Of a DNA stretch of 64,000 bases, positions 1 through 14,046 are shown piece after piece. Position numbers and translations under genes: made by a program. Source of the stretch: Utricularia gibba (taxonomy: Eukaryota > Streptophyta > Magnoliopsida > Lamiales > Lentibulariaceae). The DNA lies in the NCBI GenBank assembly GCA_002189035.1, contig NEEC01000144.1, positions 1 through 64,000 of the forward strand. The letters run 5' to 3'. The notes under the pieces were generated by a model. The model saw only the letters and a program-made list of their open reading frames with translations, searched no databases and was not told the DNA's origin. How positions within the stretch are numbered: position 1 is the stretch's first letter; every line of letters begins with the position of its first letter.

Positions 1-124
1 AGCACCCCAAATGGTTTTCTCAACCACAGCTTTTATTTGAGGAGGCGCTCTCGAGGGGCACTAGGATCTGGCCGGAGGTCGGGTCGAACTCGGGCCCATA
101 GTCATTTGTAGCCCGGCAAAAAAA
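1..124 (+). repeat. Partial monomer at left edge (R half only)
   Basis: The window opens inside the right half of a monomer, at AGCACCCC, and runs to the A-run before the first GTGATCC. It carries the CTCAACCACAGC version of the second variable window and the GGGTCGAACTCGGG version of the third. The array therefore continues beyond the left edge. Confidence 0.95.
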
Positions 125-824
125 GTGATCCATTTATTAACGTTGGGTTTTCGGCAGCTGCCTACATGGTTTCTGAAGGAAAAGCTTGTCGTTTTTGGGT
201 GGGTGCTTTGTTGGGAACTTCGTCCGGACCCAAGGTTCGGTTCGACTCCTGAGCCAATCGGGTCCTATTCGACGAAAATCGTGATGCATTTTTTGAAGTT
301 AGGATGTCATGAGCACCCCAAATGGTTTTCTCAACCACAGCTTTTTATTTGAGGAGGCGCTCTCGAGGGGCACTAGGATGGCCGGAGGTCAGGTCGATCT
401 CGGCCCATAGTCATTTGTAGCCCGGCAAAAAAGTGATCCATTTATTAACGTTGGGTTTTCGGCAGCTGCCTACATGGTTTCTGAAGGAAAAGCTTGTCGT
501 TTTTGGTGGGTGCTTTGTTGGGAACTTCGTCCGGACCCAAGGTTCGGTTCGACTCCTGAGCCCAATGGGTCCTATTCGACGAAAATCGTGATGCATTTTT
601 TGAAGTTAGGATGTCATGAGCACCCAAATGGTTTTCTCAACCACAGCTTTTATATTTGAGGAGGCGCTCTCGAGGGGCACTAGGATCTGGCCGGAGGTCG
701 GGTCGAACTCGGGCCCATAGTCATTTGTAGCCCGGCAAAAAAAGTGATCCATTTATTAACGTTGGGTTTTCGGCAGCTGCCTACATTGTTTCTGAAGGAA
801 AAGCTTGTCGTTTTTGGGTGGGTG

Positions 825-841
825 CTTCGTTGGAAGTTCAT
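825..841 (+). other. CENP-B-box-like half site
   Basis: Bases 825-836, CTTCGTTGGAAG, match the first 12 positions of the 17-bp CENP-B box YTTCGTTGGAARCGGGA. The last five positions (837-841) are TTCAT instead of CGGGA. The same 12-base match is at 42192-42203 and 44048-44059, and related forms (TTTCGTTGGGAA) occur in other monomers with a TTCGTTGGG centre. The CGGG core is among the positions needed for CENP-B binding, so a functional box is unlikely. The match lies in the first variable window. Confidence 0.3.
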
Positions 842-3800
842 CCGGACCCAAGGTTCGGTTCGACTCCTGAGCCAATCGGGTCCTATTCGACGAAATCGTG
901 ATGCATTTTTGAAGTTAGGATGTCATGAGCACCCCAAATGGTTTTCTCATCCACAAGCTTTATATTTGAGGAGGCGCTCTCGAGGGGCACCAGGATCGGG
1001 CCGGAGGTCAGGTCGGGCTCGGGCCCATAGTCATTTGTAGCCCGGCAAAAAAGTGATCCATTTATTAACGTTGGGTTTTCGGCAGCTGCCTACATGGTTT
1101 CTGAAGGAAAAGCTTGTCGTTTTTGGGTGGGTGCTGTTGTTGGGAACTTCGTCCGGACCCAAGGTTCGGTTCGACTCTGAGCCCAATGGGGTCCTATTCG
1201 ACGAAAATCGTGATGCATTTTTTGAAGTTAGGATGTCATGAGCACCCAAATGGTTTCTTGTCCACAAGCTTTATATTTGAGGAGGCGCTCTCGAGGGGCA
1301 CTAGGATCTGGCCGGAGGTCGGGTCGAACTCGGGCCCATAGTCATTTGTAGCCCGGCAAAAAAAGTGATCCATTTTTAACGTTGGGTTTTCGGCAGCTGC
1401 CTACATGGTTTCTGAAGGAAAAGCTTGTCGTTTTTGGGTGGGTGCTTTCGTTGGGAAGTTCATCCGGACCCAAGGTTCGGTTCGACTCCTGAGCCCAATC
1501 GGGTCCTATTCGACGAAAATCGTGATGCATTTTTGAAGTTAGGATGTCATGAGCACCCCAAATGGTTTTCTGTCCACAAGCTTTTTATTTGAGGAGGCGC
1601 TCTCGAGGGGCACTAGGATCTGGCCGGAGGTCAGGTCGAACTCGGGCCATAGTCATTTGTAGCCCGGCAAAAAAGTGATCCATTTATTAACGTTGGGTTT
1701 TCGGCAGCTGCCTACATGGTTTCTGAAGGAAAAGCTTGTCGTTTTTGGGTGGGTGCTGTTGTTCGGAATTCGTCCGGACCCAAGGTTCGGTTCGACTCCT
1801 GAGCCCAATGGGGTCCTATTCGACGAAAATCGTGATGCATTTTTGAAGTTAGGATGTCATGAGCACCCCAAATGGTTTTCTTGTCCACAAGCTTTATATT
1901 TGAGGAGGCGCTCTCGAGGGGCACCAGGATCGGGCCGGAGGTCGGGTCGGGCTCGGCCCATAGTCATTTGTAGCCCGGCAAAAAAAAGTGATCCATTTAT
2001 TAACGTTGGGTTTTCGGCAGCTGCTACATGGTTTCTGAAGGAAAAGCTTGTCGTTTTTGGGTGGGTGCTTTGTTGGGAATTCATCCGGACCCAAGGTTCG
2101 TTCGACTCCTGAGCCCAATCGGGTCCTATTCGACGAAAATCGTGATGCATTTTTGAAGTTAGGATGTCATGAGCACCCCAAATGGTTTTCTCATCCACAA
2201 GCTTTATATTTGAGGAGGCGCTCTCGAGGGGCACCAGGATCGGGCCGGAGGTCGGGTCGGGCTCGGGCCCATAGTCATTTGTAGCCGGCAAAAAAAGTGA
2301 TCCATTTATTAACGTTGGGTTTTCGGCAGCTGCCTACATGGTTTCTGAAGGAAAAGCTTGTCGTTTTTGGGTGGGTGCTGTTGTTCGGAAATTCGTCCGG
2401 ACCCAAGGTTCGGTTCGACTCCTGAGCCCAATCGGGTCCTATTCGACGAAAATCGTGATGCATTTTTGAAGTTAGGATGTCATGGCACCCCAAATGGTTT
2501 CTTGTCCACAAGCTTTTATATTTGAGGAGGCGCTCTCGAGGGGCACTAGGATCGGGCCGGAGGTCGGGTCGAACTCGGGCCCATAGTCATTTGTAGCCCG
2601 GCAAAAAAAGTGATCCATTTATTAACGTTGGGTTTTCGGCAGCTGCCTACATGGTTTCTGAAGGAAAAGCTTGTCGTTTTTGGGGGGTGCTTTTGTTGGG
2701 AATTCATCCGGACCCAAGGTTCGGTTCGACTCCTGAGCCCAATGGGTCCTATTCGACGAAAATCGTGATGCATTTTTTGAAGTTAGGATGTCATGAGCAC
2801 CCCAAATGGTTTTCTTGTCCACAAGCTTTATATTTGAGGAGGCGCTCTCGAGGGGCACAGGATCGGGCCGGAGGTCAGGTCGGGCTCGGCCCATAGTCAT
2901 TTGTAGCCCGGCAAAAATGTGATCCATTTATTAACGTTGGGTTTTCGGCAGCTGCCTACATGGTTTCTGAAGGAAAAGCTTGTCGTTTTTGGGTGGGTGC
3001 TTTGTTCGGAAATTCGTCCGGACCCAAGGTTCGGTTCGACTCCTGAGCCCAATCGGGTCCTATTCGACGAAAATCGTGATGCATTTTTTGAAGTTAGGAT
3101 GTCATGAGCACCCCAAATGGTTTTCTCAACCACAGCTTTTTATTTGAGGAGGCGCTCTCGAGGGGCACTAGGATCGGGCCGGAGGTCGGTCGGCTCGGGC
3201 CCATAGTCATTTGTAGCCCGGCAAAAAAGTGATCCATTTATTAACGTTGGGTTTTCGGCAGCTGCCTACATGGTTTCTGAAGGAAAAGCTTGTCGTTTTT
3301 GGGTGGGTGCTTTGTTGGGAATTCGTCCGGACCCAAGGTTCGGTTCGACTCCTGAGCCCAATGGGGTCCTATTCGACGAAAATCGTGATGCATTTTTTTG
3401 AAGTTAGGATGTCATGAGCACCCCAAATGGTTTTCTTGTCCACAAGCTTTATATTTGAGGAGGCGCTCTCGAGGGGCACCAGGATCGGGCCGGAGGTCAG
3501 GTCGGGCTCGGCCCATAGTCATTTTGTAGCCCGGCAAAAAAAGTGATCCATTTATTAACGTTGGGTTTTCGGCAGCTGCCTACATGGTTTCTGAAGGAAA
3601 AGCTTGTCGTTTTTGGTGGGTGCTGTTGTTGGAAATTCGTCCGGACCCAAGGTTCGGTTCGACTCCTGAGCCCAATCGGGTCCTATTCGACGAAAATCGT
3701 GATGCATTTTTGAAGTTAGGATGTCATGAGCACCCCAAATGGTTTTCTCCCACAGCTTTATATTTGAGGAGGCGCTCTCGAGGGGCACTAGGATCGGGCC

Positions 3801-6021
3801 GGAGGTCGGGTCGAACTCGGGCCCATAGTCATTTGTAGCCCGGCAAAAAAAGTGATCCATTTATTAACGTTGGGTTTTCGGCAGCTGCCTACATGGTTTC
3901 TGAAGGAAAAGCTTGTCGTTTTTGGGTGGGTGCTGTTGTTGGAACTTCGTCCGGACCCAAGGTTCGGTTCGACTCCTGAGCCCAATCGGGTCCTATTCGA
4001 CGAAATCGTGATGCATTTTTTGAAGTTAGGATGTCATGAGCACCCCAAATGGTTTTCTCAACCACAGCTTTTTATTTGAGGAGGCGCTCTCGAGGGGCAC
4101 TAGGATCGGGCCGGAGGTCAGGTCGAACTCGGGCCCATAGTCATTTGTAGCCCGGCAAAAAAAGTGATCCATTATTAACGTTGGGTTTTCGGCAGCTGCC
4201 TACATGGTTTCTGAAGGAAAAGCTTGTCGTTTTTGGTGGGTGCTTTCGTTGGGAATTCGTCCGGACCCAAGGTTCGGTTCGACTCCTGAGCCCAAGGGTC
4301 CTATTCGACGAAAATCGTGATGCATTTTTTGAAGTTAGGATGTCATGAGCACCCCAAATGGTTTTCTTGTCCACAAGCTTTATATTTGAGGAGGCGCTCT
4401 CGAGGGGCACCAGGATCGGGCCGGAGGTCAGGTCGGGCTCGGCCCCATAGTCATTTGTAGCCCGGCAAAAAATGTGATCCATTTATTAACGTTGGGTTTT
4501 CGGCACCTGCCTACATGGTTTCTGAAGGAAAAGCTTGTCGTTTTTGGGTGGGTGCTTTGTTCGGAAATTCGTCCGGACCCAAGGTTCGGTTCGACTCCTG
4601 AGCCCAATCGGGTCCTATTCGACGAAAATCGTGATGCATTTTTTGAAGTTAGGATGTCATGAGCACCCAAATGGTTTTTTCTCAACCACAGCTTTTTATT
4701 TGAGGAGGCGCTCTCGGGGGCACTAGGATCGGGCCGGAGGTCGGGTCGAACTCGGCCCATAGTCATTTGTAGCCCGGCAAAAAAAGTGATCCATTTATTA
4801 ACGTTGGGTTTTCGGCAGCTGCCTACATGGTTTCTGAAGGAAAAGCTTGTCGTTTTTGGGTGGGTGCTTTGTTCGGAACTTCGTCCGGACCCAAGGTTCG
4901 GTTCGACTCCTGAGCCCAATCGGGTCCTATTCGACGAAAATCGTGATGCATTTTTTGAAGTTAGGATGTCATGAGCACCCCAAATGGTTTTCTCAACACA
5001 GCTTTTTATTTGAGGAGGCGCTCTCGAGGGGCACTAGGATCGGGCCGGAGGTCAGGTCGCTCGGGCCCATAGTCATTTGTAGCCCGGCAAAAAAAAGTGA
5101 TCCATTTATTAACGTTGGGTTTTCGGCAGCTGCCTACATGGTTTCTGAAGGAAAAGCTTGTCGTTTTTGGGTGGGTGCTGTTGTTGGGAACTTCGTCCGG
5201 ACCCAAGGTTCGGTTCGACTCCTGAGCCCAATGGGGTCCTATTCGACGAAAATCGTGATGCATTTTTTGAAGTTAGGATGTCATGAGCACCCCAAATGGT
5301 TTTCTTGTCCACAAGCTTTATATTTGAGGAGGCGCTCTCGGGCACTAGGATCGGCCGGAGGTCGGGTCGGCTCGGGCCCATAGTCATTTGTAGCCCGGCA
5401 AAAAAAGTGATCCATTTATTAACGTTGGGTTTTCGGCACCTGCCTACATGGTTTCTGAAGGAAAAGCTTGTCGTTTTTGGGTGGGTGCTTTCGGAAGTTC
5501 ATCCGGACCCAAGGTTCTGTTCGACTCCTGAGCCCAATGGGTCCTATTCGACGAAAATCGTGATGCATTTTTTGAAGTTAGGATGTCATGAGCACCCCAA
5601 ATGGTTTTCTTGTCCACAAGCTTTTATTTGAGGAGGCGCTCTCGAGGGGCACCAGGATCGGGCCGGAGGTCAGGTCGGGCTCGGCCCATAGTCATTTGTA
5701 GCCCGGCAAAAAAAATGATCCATTATTAACGTTGGGTTTTCGGCAGCTGCCTACATGGTTTCTGAAGGAAAAGCTTGTCGTTTTTGGGGGGTGCTGTTGT
5801 TCGGAACTTCGTCCGGACCCAAGGTTCGGTTCGACTCCTGAGCCCAATCGGGTCCTATTCGACGAAAATCGTGATGCATTTTTTGAAGTTAGGATGTCAT
5901 GAGCACCCCAAATGGTTTTCTCCCACAGCTTTTTTATTTGAGGAGGCGCTCTCGAGGGGCACTAGGATCGGGCCGGAGGTCAGGTCGCTCGGCCCATAGT
6001 CATTTGTAGCCCGGCAAAAAA

Positions 6022-6304
6022 GTGATCCATTTATTAACGTTGGGTTTTCGGCAGCTGCCTACATGGTTTCTGAAGGAAAAGCTTGTCGTTTTTGGGTGGT
6101 GCTTTCATTGGGAACTTCGTTCGACCAATCGGGTCCTATTCGACGAAAATCGTGATGCATTTTTGAAGTTAGGATGTCATGAGCACCCCAAATGGTTTTC
6201 TGTCCACAAGCTTTTATATTTGAGGAGGCGCTCTCGAGGGGCACCAGGATCGGCCGGAGGTCGGTCGGGCTCGGCCCATAGTCATTTGTAGCCCGGCAAA
6301 AAAA
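6022..6304 (+). repeat. 25-bp-deletion monomer (1 of 9)
   Basis: This monomer is 283 bp. The stretch from CCCAAGG to CTGAG is gone, so the sequence reads AACTTCGTTCGACCAATCGGG. The B-box-like site is lost. The following window is CTGTCCACAAGC. Confidence 0.85.
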
Positions 6305-9300
6305 GTGATCCATTTATTAACGTTGGGTTTTCGGCAGCTGCCTACATGGTTTCTGAAGGAAAAGCTTGTCGTTTTTGGTGGGTGCTGTTGTTCGGAACTT
6401 CGTCCGGACCCAAGGTTCGTTCGACTCCTGAGCCCAATCGGGTCCTATTCGACGAAAATCGTGATGCATTTTTTGAAGTTAGGATGTCATGAGCACCCCA
6501 AATGGTTTTCTTGTCCACAAGCTTTATATTTGAGGAGGCGCTCTCGAGGGGCACTAGGATCGGGCCGGAGGTCGGGTCGGCTCGGGCCCATAGTCATTTG
6601 TAGCCCGGCAAAAAAGTGATCCATTATTAACGTTGGGTTTTCGGCAGCTGCCTACATGGTTTCTGAAGGAAAAGCTTGTCGTTTTTGGGTGGGTGCTTTT
6701 TGTTGGGAATTCGTCCGGACCCAAGGTTCGGTTCGACTCCTGAGCCCAATGGGGTCCTATTCGACGAAAATCGTGATGCATTTTTTGAAGTTAGGATGTC
6801 ATGAGCACCCCAAATGGTTTTCTTGTCCACAAGCTTTATATTTGAGGAGGCGCTCTCGAGGGCACCAGGATCGGGCCGGAGGTCAGGTCGGGCTCGGCCC
6901 ATAGTCATTTGTAGCCCGGCAAAAAAGTGATCCATTTATTAACGTTGGGTTTTCGGCAGCTGCCTACATGGTTTCTGAAGGAAAAGCTTGTCGTTTTTGG
7001 GTGGGTGCTGTTGTTCGGAAATTCGTCCGGACCCAAGGTTCGGTTCGACTCCTGAGCCCAATCGGGTCCTATTCGACGAAAATCGTGATGCATTTTTTGA
7101 AGTTAGGATGTCATGAGCACCCCAAATGGTTTTTCTCAACCACAGCTTTTTATTTGAGGAGGCGCTCTCGAGGGGCACTAGGATCGGGCCGGAGGTCAGT
7201 CCTCGGGCCCATAGTCATTTGTAGCCCGGCAAAAAAAGTGATCCATTTATTAACGTTGGGTTTTCGGCAGCTGCCTACATGGTTTCTGAAGGAAAAGCTT
7301 GTCGTTTTTTGGTGGGTGCTTTCGTTGGGAATTCGTCCGGACCCAAGGTTCGGTTCGACTCCTGAGCCCAATGGGTCCTATTCGACGAAAATCGTGATGC
7401 ATTTTTGAAGTTAGGATGTCATGAGCACCCCAAATGGTTTTCTCAACCACAAGCTTTTTATTTGAGGAGGCGCTCTCGAGGGGCACTAGGATCGGGCCGG
7501 AGGTCGGGTCGGCTCGGGCCCATAGTCATTTGTAGCCCGGCAAAAAAAGTGATCCATTTATTAACGTTGGGTTTTCGGCAGCTGCCTACATGGTTTCTGA
7601 AGGAAAAGCTTGTCGTTTTTGGGTGGGTGCTTTGTTGGAATTCGTCCGGACCCAAGGTTCGGTTCGACTCCTGAGCCAATGGGTCCTATTCGACGAAAAT
7701 CGTGATGCATTTTTGAAGTTAGGATGTCATGAGCACCCCAAATGGTTTTCTCACCACAAGCTTTATATTTGAGGAGGCGCTCTCGAGGGGCACCAGGATC
7801 GGGCCGGAGTCGGGTCGGGCTCGGGCCCATAGTCATTTGTAGCCCGGCAAAAAAAGTGATCCATTTATTAACGTTGGGTTTTCGGCAGCTGCCTACATGG
7901 TTTCTGAAGGAAAAGCTTGTCGTTTTTGGGGGGGTGCTGTTGTTGGGAACTTCGTCCGGACCCAAGGTTCGGTTCGACTCCTGAGCCCAATGGGTCCTAT
8001 TCGACGAAAATCGTGATGCATTTTTTGAAGTTAGGATGTCATGAGCACCCCAAATGGTTTTCTTGTCCACAAGCTTTATATTTGAGGAGGCGCTCTCGAG
8101 GGGCACTAGGATCTGGCCGGAGGTCGGGTCGAACTCGGGCCCATAGTCATTTGTAGCCCGGGAAAAAAAGTGATCCATTTATTAACGTTGGGTTTTCGGC
8201 ACCTGCCTACATTGTTTCTGAAGGAAAAGCTTGTCGTTTTTGGGTGGGTGCTTTGTTGGGAATTCGTCCGGACCCAAGGTTCGGTTCGACTCCTGAGCCC
8301 AATCGGGTCCTATTCGACGAAAATCGTGATGCATTTTTGAAGTTAGGATGTCATGAGCACCCCAAATGGTTTTCTGTCCACAAGCTTTTTATTTGAGGAG
8401 GCGCTCTCGAGGGGCACTAGGATCGGGCCGGAGGTCAGGTCGAACTCGGGCCATAGTCATTTGTAGCCCGGCAAAAAAAGTGATCCATTTATTAACGTTG
8501 GGTTTTCGGCAGCTGCCTACATGGTTTCTGAAGGAAAAGCTTGTCGTTTTTGGGTGGGTGCTTTTGTTGGAATTCGTCCGGACCCAAGGTTCGGTTCGAC
8601 TCCTGAGCCCAATGGGGTCCTATTCGACGAAAATCGTGATGCATTTTTTGAAGTTAGGATGTCATGAGCACCCCAAATGGTTTTTCATCCACAAGCTTTA
8701 TATTTGAGGAGGCGCTCTCGAGGGGCACCGGATCGGGCCGGAGGTCGGGTCGGCTCGGGCCCCATAGTCATTTGTAGCCCGGCAAAAAAAGTGATCCATT
8801 TATTAACGTTGGGTTTTCGGCAGCTGCCTACATGGTTTCTGAAGGAAAAGCTTTGTCGTTTTGGGTGGGTGCTTTGTTGGGAATTCGTCCGGACCCAAGG
8901 TTCGGTTCGACTCCTGAGCCCAATGGGGTCCTATTCGACGAAAATCGTGATGCATTTTTTGAAGTTAGGATGTCATGAGCACCCCAAATGGTTTTCTCAA
9001 CCACAGCTTTTATTTGAGGAGGCGCTCTCGAGGGGCACTAGGATCGGGCCGGAGGTCGGTCGAACTCGGGCCCATAGTCATTTGTAGCCCGGCAAAAAAA
9101 GTGATCCATTTATTAACGTTGGGTTTTCGGCAGCTGCCTACATGGTTTCTGAAGGAAAAGCTTGTCGTTTTTGGGTGGGTGCTTTTGTTGGGAATTCGTC
9201 CGGACCCAAGGTTCGGTTCGACTCCTGAGCCCAATCGGGTCCTATTCGACGAAAATCGTGATGCATTTTTGAAGTTAGGATGTCATGAGCACCCCAAATG

Positions 9301-9717
9301 GTTTTTGTCCACAAGCTTTATATTTGAGGAGGCGCTCTCGAGGGGCACAGGATCGGGCCGGAGGTCGGGTCGGGCTCGGGCCCATAGTCATTTGTAGCCC
9401 GGCAAAAAAGTGATCCATTTATTAACGTTGGGTTTTCGGCAGCTGCCTACATGGTTTCTGAAGGAAAAGCTTGTCGTTTTTGGGTGGGTGCTGTTGTTCG
9501 GTTCGTCCGGACCCAAGGTTCGGTTCGACTCCTGAGCCCAATCGGGTCCTATTCGACGAAAATCGTGATGCATTTTTGAAGTTAGGATGTCATGAGCACC
9601 CCAAATGGTTTTCTTGTCCACAAGCTTTATATTTGAGGAGGCGCTCTCGAGGGGCACTAGGATCGGGCCGGAGGTCGGGTCGCTCGGGCCCATAGTCATT
9701 TGTAGCCCGGCAAAAAA

Positions 9718-10009
9718 GTGATCCATTTATTAACGTTGGGTTTTCGGCAGCTGCCTACATGGTTTCTGAAGGAAAAGCTTGTCGTTTTTGGGTGGGTGCT
9801 TTTCATTGGGAACTTCGTTTCGGACCAATCGGGTCCTATTCGACGAAAATCGTGATGCATTTTTTGAAGTTAGGATGTCATGAGCACCCCAAATGGTTTT
9901 CTCTGTCCACAAGCTTTATATTTGAGGAGGCGCTCTCGAGGGGCACCAGGATCGGGCCGGAGGTCGGGTCGGGCTCGGGCCCATAGTCATTTGTAGCCCG
10001 GCAAAAAAA
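9718..10009 (+). repeat. 25-bp-deletion monomer (2 of 9)
   Basis: Same deletion as at 6022; the junction reads TTCGTTTCGGACCAATCGGG. Length is 292 bp. The A-type window reads CTCTGTCCACAAGC, intermediate between the CTGTCC and CTTGTCC forms. Confidence 0.85.
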
Positions 10010-13000
10010 GTGATCCATTTATTAACGTTGGGTTTTCGGCAGCTGCCTACATGGTTTCTGAAGGAAAAGCTTGTCGTTTTTGGGTGGGTGCTTTGTTGTT
10101 GGAACTTCGTCCGGACCCAAGGTTCGGTTCGACTCCTGAGCCCAATCGGGTCCTATTCGACGAAAATCGTGATGCATTTTTTGAAGTTAGGATGTCATGA
10201 GCACCCCAAATGGTTTTCTTGTCCACAAGCTTTATATTTGAGGAGGCGCTCTCGAGGGGCACTAGGATCGGCCGGAGGTCGGGTCGAACTCGGGCCCATA
10301 GTCATTTGTAGCCCGGCAAAAAAGTGATCCATTTATTAACGTTGGGTTTTCGGCAGCTGCCTACATGGTTTCTGAAGGAAAAGCTTGTCGTTTTTGGGTG
10401 GGTGCTTTCGTTGGGAATTCATCCGGACCCAAGGTTCGGTTCGACTCCTGAGCCCAATGGGGTCCTATTCGACGAAAATCGTGATGCATTTTTGAAGTTA
10501 GGATGTCATGAGCACCCCAAATGGTTTTCTTGTCCACAAGCTTTATATTTGAGGAGGCGCTCTCGAGGGGCACCAGGATCGGGCCGGAGGTCAGGTCGGG
10601 CTCGGCCCATAGTCATTTGTAGCCCGGCAAAAAATGTGATCCATTTATTAACGTTGGGTTTTCGGCACCTGCCTACATGGTTTCTGAAGGAAAAGCTTGT
10701 CGTTTTTGGGTGGGTGCTGTTGTTCGGAAATTCGTCCGGACCCAAGGTTCGGTTCGACTCCTGAGCCCAATCGGGTCCTATTCGACGAAAATCGTGATGC
10801 ATTTTTTGAAGTTAGGATGTCATGAGCACCCCAAATGGTTTTCTCAACCACATGCTTTTTATTTGAGAGGCGCTCTCGAGGGGCACTAGGATCGGGCCGG
10901 AGGTCATATCGCTCGGGCCCATAGTCATTTGTAGCCCGGCAAAAAAAAGTGATCCATTATTAACGTTGGGTTTTCGGCAGCTGCCTACATGGTTTCTGAA
11001 GGAAAGCTTGTCGTTTTTGGTGGGTGCTTTGTTGGAACTTCGTCCGGACCCAAGGTTCGGTTCGACTCCTGAGCCCAATGGGTCCTATTCGACGAAAATC
11101 GTGATGCATTTTTTGAAGTTAGGATGTCATGAGCACCCCAAATGGTTTTCTTGTCCACAAGCTTTATATTTGAGGAGGCGCTCTCGAGGGGCACCAGGAT
11201 CGGGCCGGAGTCAGGTCGGGCTCGGCCCATAGTCATTTGTAGCCCGGCAAAAAAAGTGATCCATTTATTAACGTTGGGTTTTCGGCAGCTGCCTACATGG
11301 TTTCTGAAGGAAAAGCTTGTCGTTTTTGGGTGGGTGCTTTGTTCGGAAATTCGTCCGGACCCAAGGTTCGGTTCGACTCCTGAGCCCAATCGGGTCCTAT
11401 TCGACGAAAATCGTGATGCATTTTTTGAAGTTAGGATGTCATGAGCACCCCAAATGGTTTTCTCACCACAAGCTTTATATTTGAGGAGGCGCTCTCGAGG
11501 GGCACTAGGATCGGGCCGGAGGTCGGGTCGGCTCGGGCCCATAGTCATTTGTAGCCCGGCAAAAAAAGTGATCCATTTATTAACGTTGGGTTTTCGGCAG
11601 CTGCCTACATGGTTTCTGAAGGAAAAGCTTGTCGTTTTTGGGTGGGTGCTGTTGTTCGGAACTTCGTCCGGACCCAAGGTTCGGTTCGACTCCTGAGCCC
11701 AATCGGGTCCTATTCGACGAAAATCGTGATGCATTTTTTGAAGTTAGGATGTCATGAGCACCCCAAATGGTTTTCTCAACCACATGCTTTTTATTTGAGG
11801 AGGCGCTCTCGAGGGGCACTAGGATCGGGCCGGAGGTCAGGTCGATCTCGGGCCCATAGTCATTTGTAGCCCGGCAAAAAAAGTGATCCATTATTAACGT
11901 TGGGTTTTCGGCAGCTGCCTACATGGTTTCTGAAGGAAAAGCTTGTCGTTTTTGGGTGGGTGCTTTCATTGGGAATTCGTCCGGACCCAAGGTTCGGTTC
12001 GACTCCTGAGCCCAATGGGGTCCTATTCGACGAAAATCGTGATGCATTTTTTGAAGTTAGGATGTCATGAGCACCCCAAATGGTTTTCTGTCCACAAGCT
12101 TTATATTTGAGGAGGCGCTCTCGAGGGGCACCAGGATCGGGCCGGAGGTCAGGTCGGGCTCGGCCCATAGTCATTTGTAGCCCGGCAAAAAAGTGATCCA
12201 TTTATTAACGTTGGGTTTTCGGCACCTGCCTACATGGTTTGTGAAGGAAAAGCTTGTCGTTTTTGGTGGGTGCTGTTGTTCGGAATTCGTCCGGACCCAA
12301 GGTTCGGTTCGACTCCTGAGCCCAATCGGGTCCTATTCGACGAAAATCGTGATGCATTTTTTGAAGTTAGGATGTCATGAGCACCCCAAATGGTTTTCTC
12401 AACCACAGCTTTTTTATTTGAGGAGGCGCTCTCGAGGGGCACTAGGATCGGGCCGGAGGTCGGTCGAACTCGGGCCCATAGTCATTTGTAGCCCGGCAAA
12501 AAAAGTGATCCATTTATTAACGTTGGGTTTTCGGCAGCTGCCTACATGGTTTCTGAAGGAAAAGCTTGTCGTTTTTGGGTGGGTGCTTTGTTCGGAACTT
12601 CGTCCGGACCCAAGGTTCGGTTCGACTCCTGAGCCCAATCGGGTCCTATTCGACGAAAATCGTGATGCATTTTTTGAAGTTAGGATGTCATGAGCACCCC
12701 AAATGGTTTTCTCAACCACAGCTTTTTATTTGAGGAGGCGCTCTCGAGGGGCACTAGGATCGGGCCGGAGGTCGGTCGACTCGGGCCCATAGTCATTTGT
12801 AGCCCGGCAAAAAAAAGTGATCCATTTATTAACGTTGGGTTTTCGGCAGCTGCCTACATGGTTTCTGAAGGAAAAGCTTGTCGTTTTTGGGTGGGTGCTT
12901 TTGTTGGGAATTCATCCGGACCCAAGGTTCGGTTCGACTCCTGAGCCCAATGGGTCCTATTCGACGAAAATCGTGATGCATTTTTTGAAGTTAGGATGTC

Positions 13001-13010
13001 ATGAGCACCC

Positions 13011-13026
13011 CAAATGTCCACGCTTT
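13011..13026 (+). repeat. Private deletion in the second variable window
   Basis: CCCCAAATG is followed directly by TCCACGCTTTTATTTG, losing GGTTTTCTTG and an A of AAGCTT. The monomer starting at 12817 is about 300 bp. Confidence 0.75.
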
Positions 13027-14046
13027 TATTTGAGGAGGCGCTCTCGAGGGGCACTAGGATCGGCCGGAGGTCGGGTCGAACTCGGGCCCATAGTCATTTG
13101 TAGCCGGCAAAAAAAGTGATCCATTTATTAACGTTGGGTTTTCGGCAGCTGCCTACATTGTTTCTGAAGGAAAAGCTTGTCGTTTTTGGTGGGTGCTTGT
13201 TGGAAAGTTCATCCGGACCCAAGGTTCTGTTCGACTCCTGAGCCAATCGGGTCCTATTCGACGAAAATCGTGATGCATTTTTGAAGTTAGGATGTCATGA
13301 GCACCCCAAATGGTTTTCTCATCCACAAGCTTTATATTTGAGGAGGCGCTCTCGAGGGCACCAGGATCGGGCCGGAGTCGGGTCGGGCTCGGGCCCATAG
13401 TCATTTGTAGCCCGGCAAAAAAGTGATCCATTTATTAACGTTGGGTTTTCGGCAGCTGCCTACATGGTTTCTGAAGGAAAAGCTTGTCGTTTTTTGGAGG
13501 GTGCTGTTGTTGGGAACTTCGTCCGGACCCAAGGTTCGGTTCGACTCTGAGCCCAATGGGGTCCTATTCGACGAAAATCGTGATGCATTTTTTGAAGTTA
13601 GGATGTCATGAGCACCCCAAATGGTTTTCTTGTCCACAAGCTTTATATTTGAGGAGGCGCTCTCGAGGGGCACTAGGATCTGGCCGGAGGTCGGGTCGAA
13701 CTCGGGCCCATAGTCATTTGTAGCCCCGGAAAAAAAGTGATCCATTTATTAACGTTGGGTTTTCGGCACCTGCCTACATTGTTTCTGAAGGAAAAGCTTG
13801 TCGTTTTTGGGTGGGTGCTTTCGTTGGGAAGTTCATCCGGACCCAAGGTTCTGTTCGACTCCTGAGCCCAATGGGGTCCTATTCGACGAAAATCGTGATG
13901 CATTTTTTGAAGTTAGGATGTCATGAGCACCCCAAATGGTTTTCTCAACCACAGCTTTTTATTTGAGGAGGCGCTCTCGAGGGGCACTAGGATCGGGCCG
14001 GAGGTCAGGTCGCTCGGCCCATAGTCATTTGTAGCCCGGCAAAAAA

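Noticed and set aside
825-841. Functional CENP-B box
   Set aside because: The essential 3' CGGG core is absent in every monomer I inspected; only the 5' part matches.
6022-6304. Deletion monomers as excision footprints of a mobile element
   Set aside because: The missing 25 bp lies between CCCAA direct repeats that exist in every intact monomer, so simple slippage or recombination explains it.
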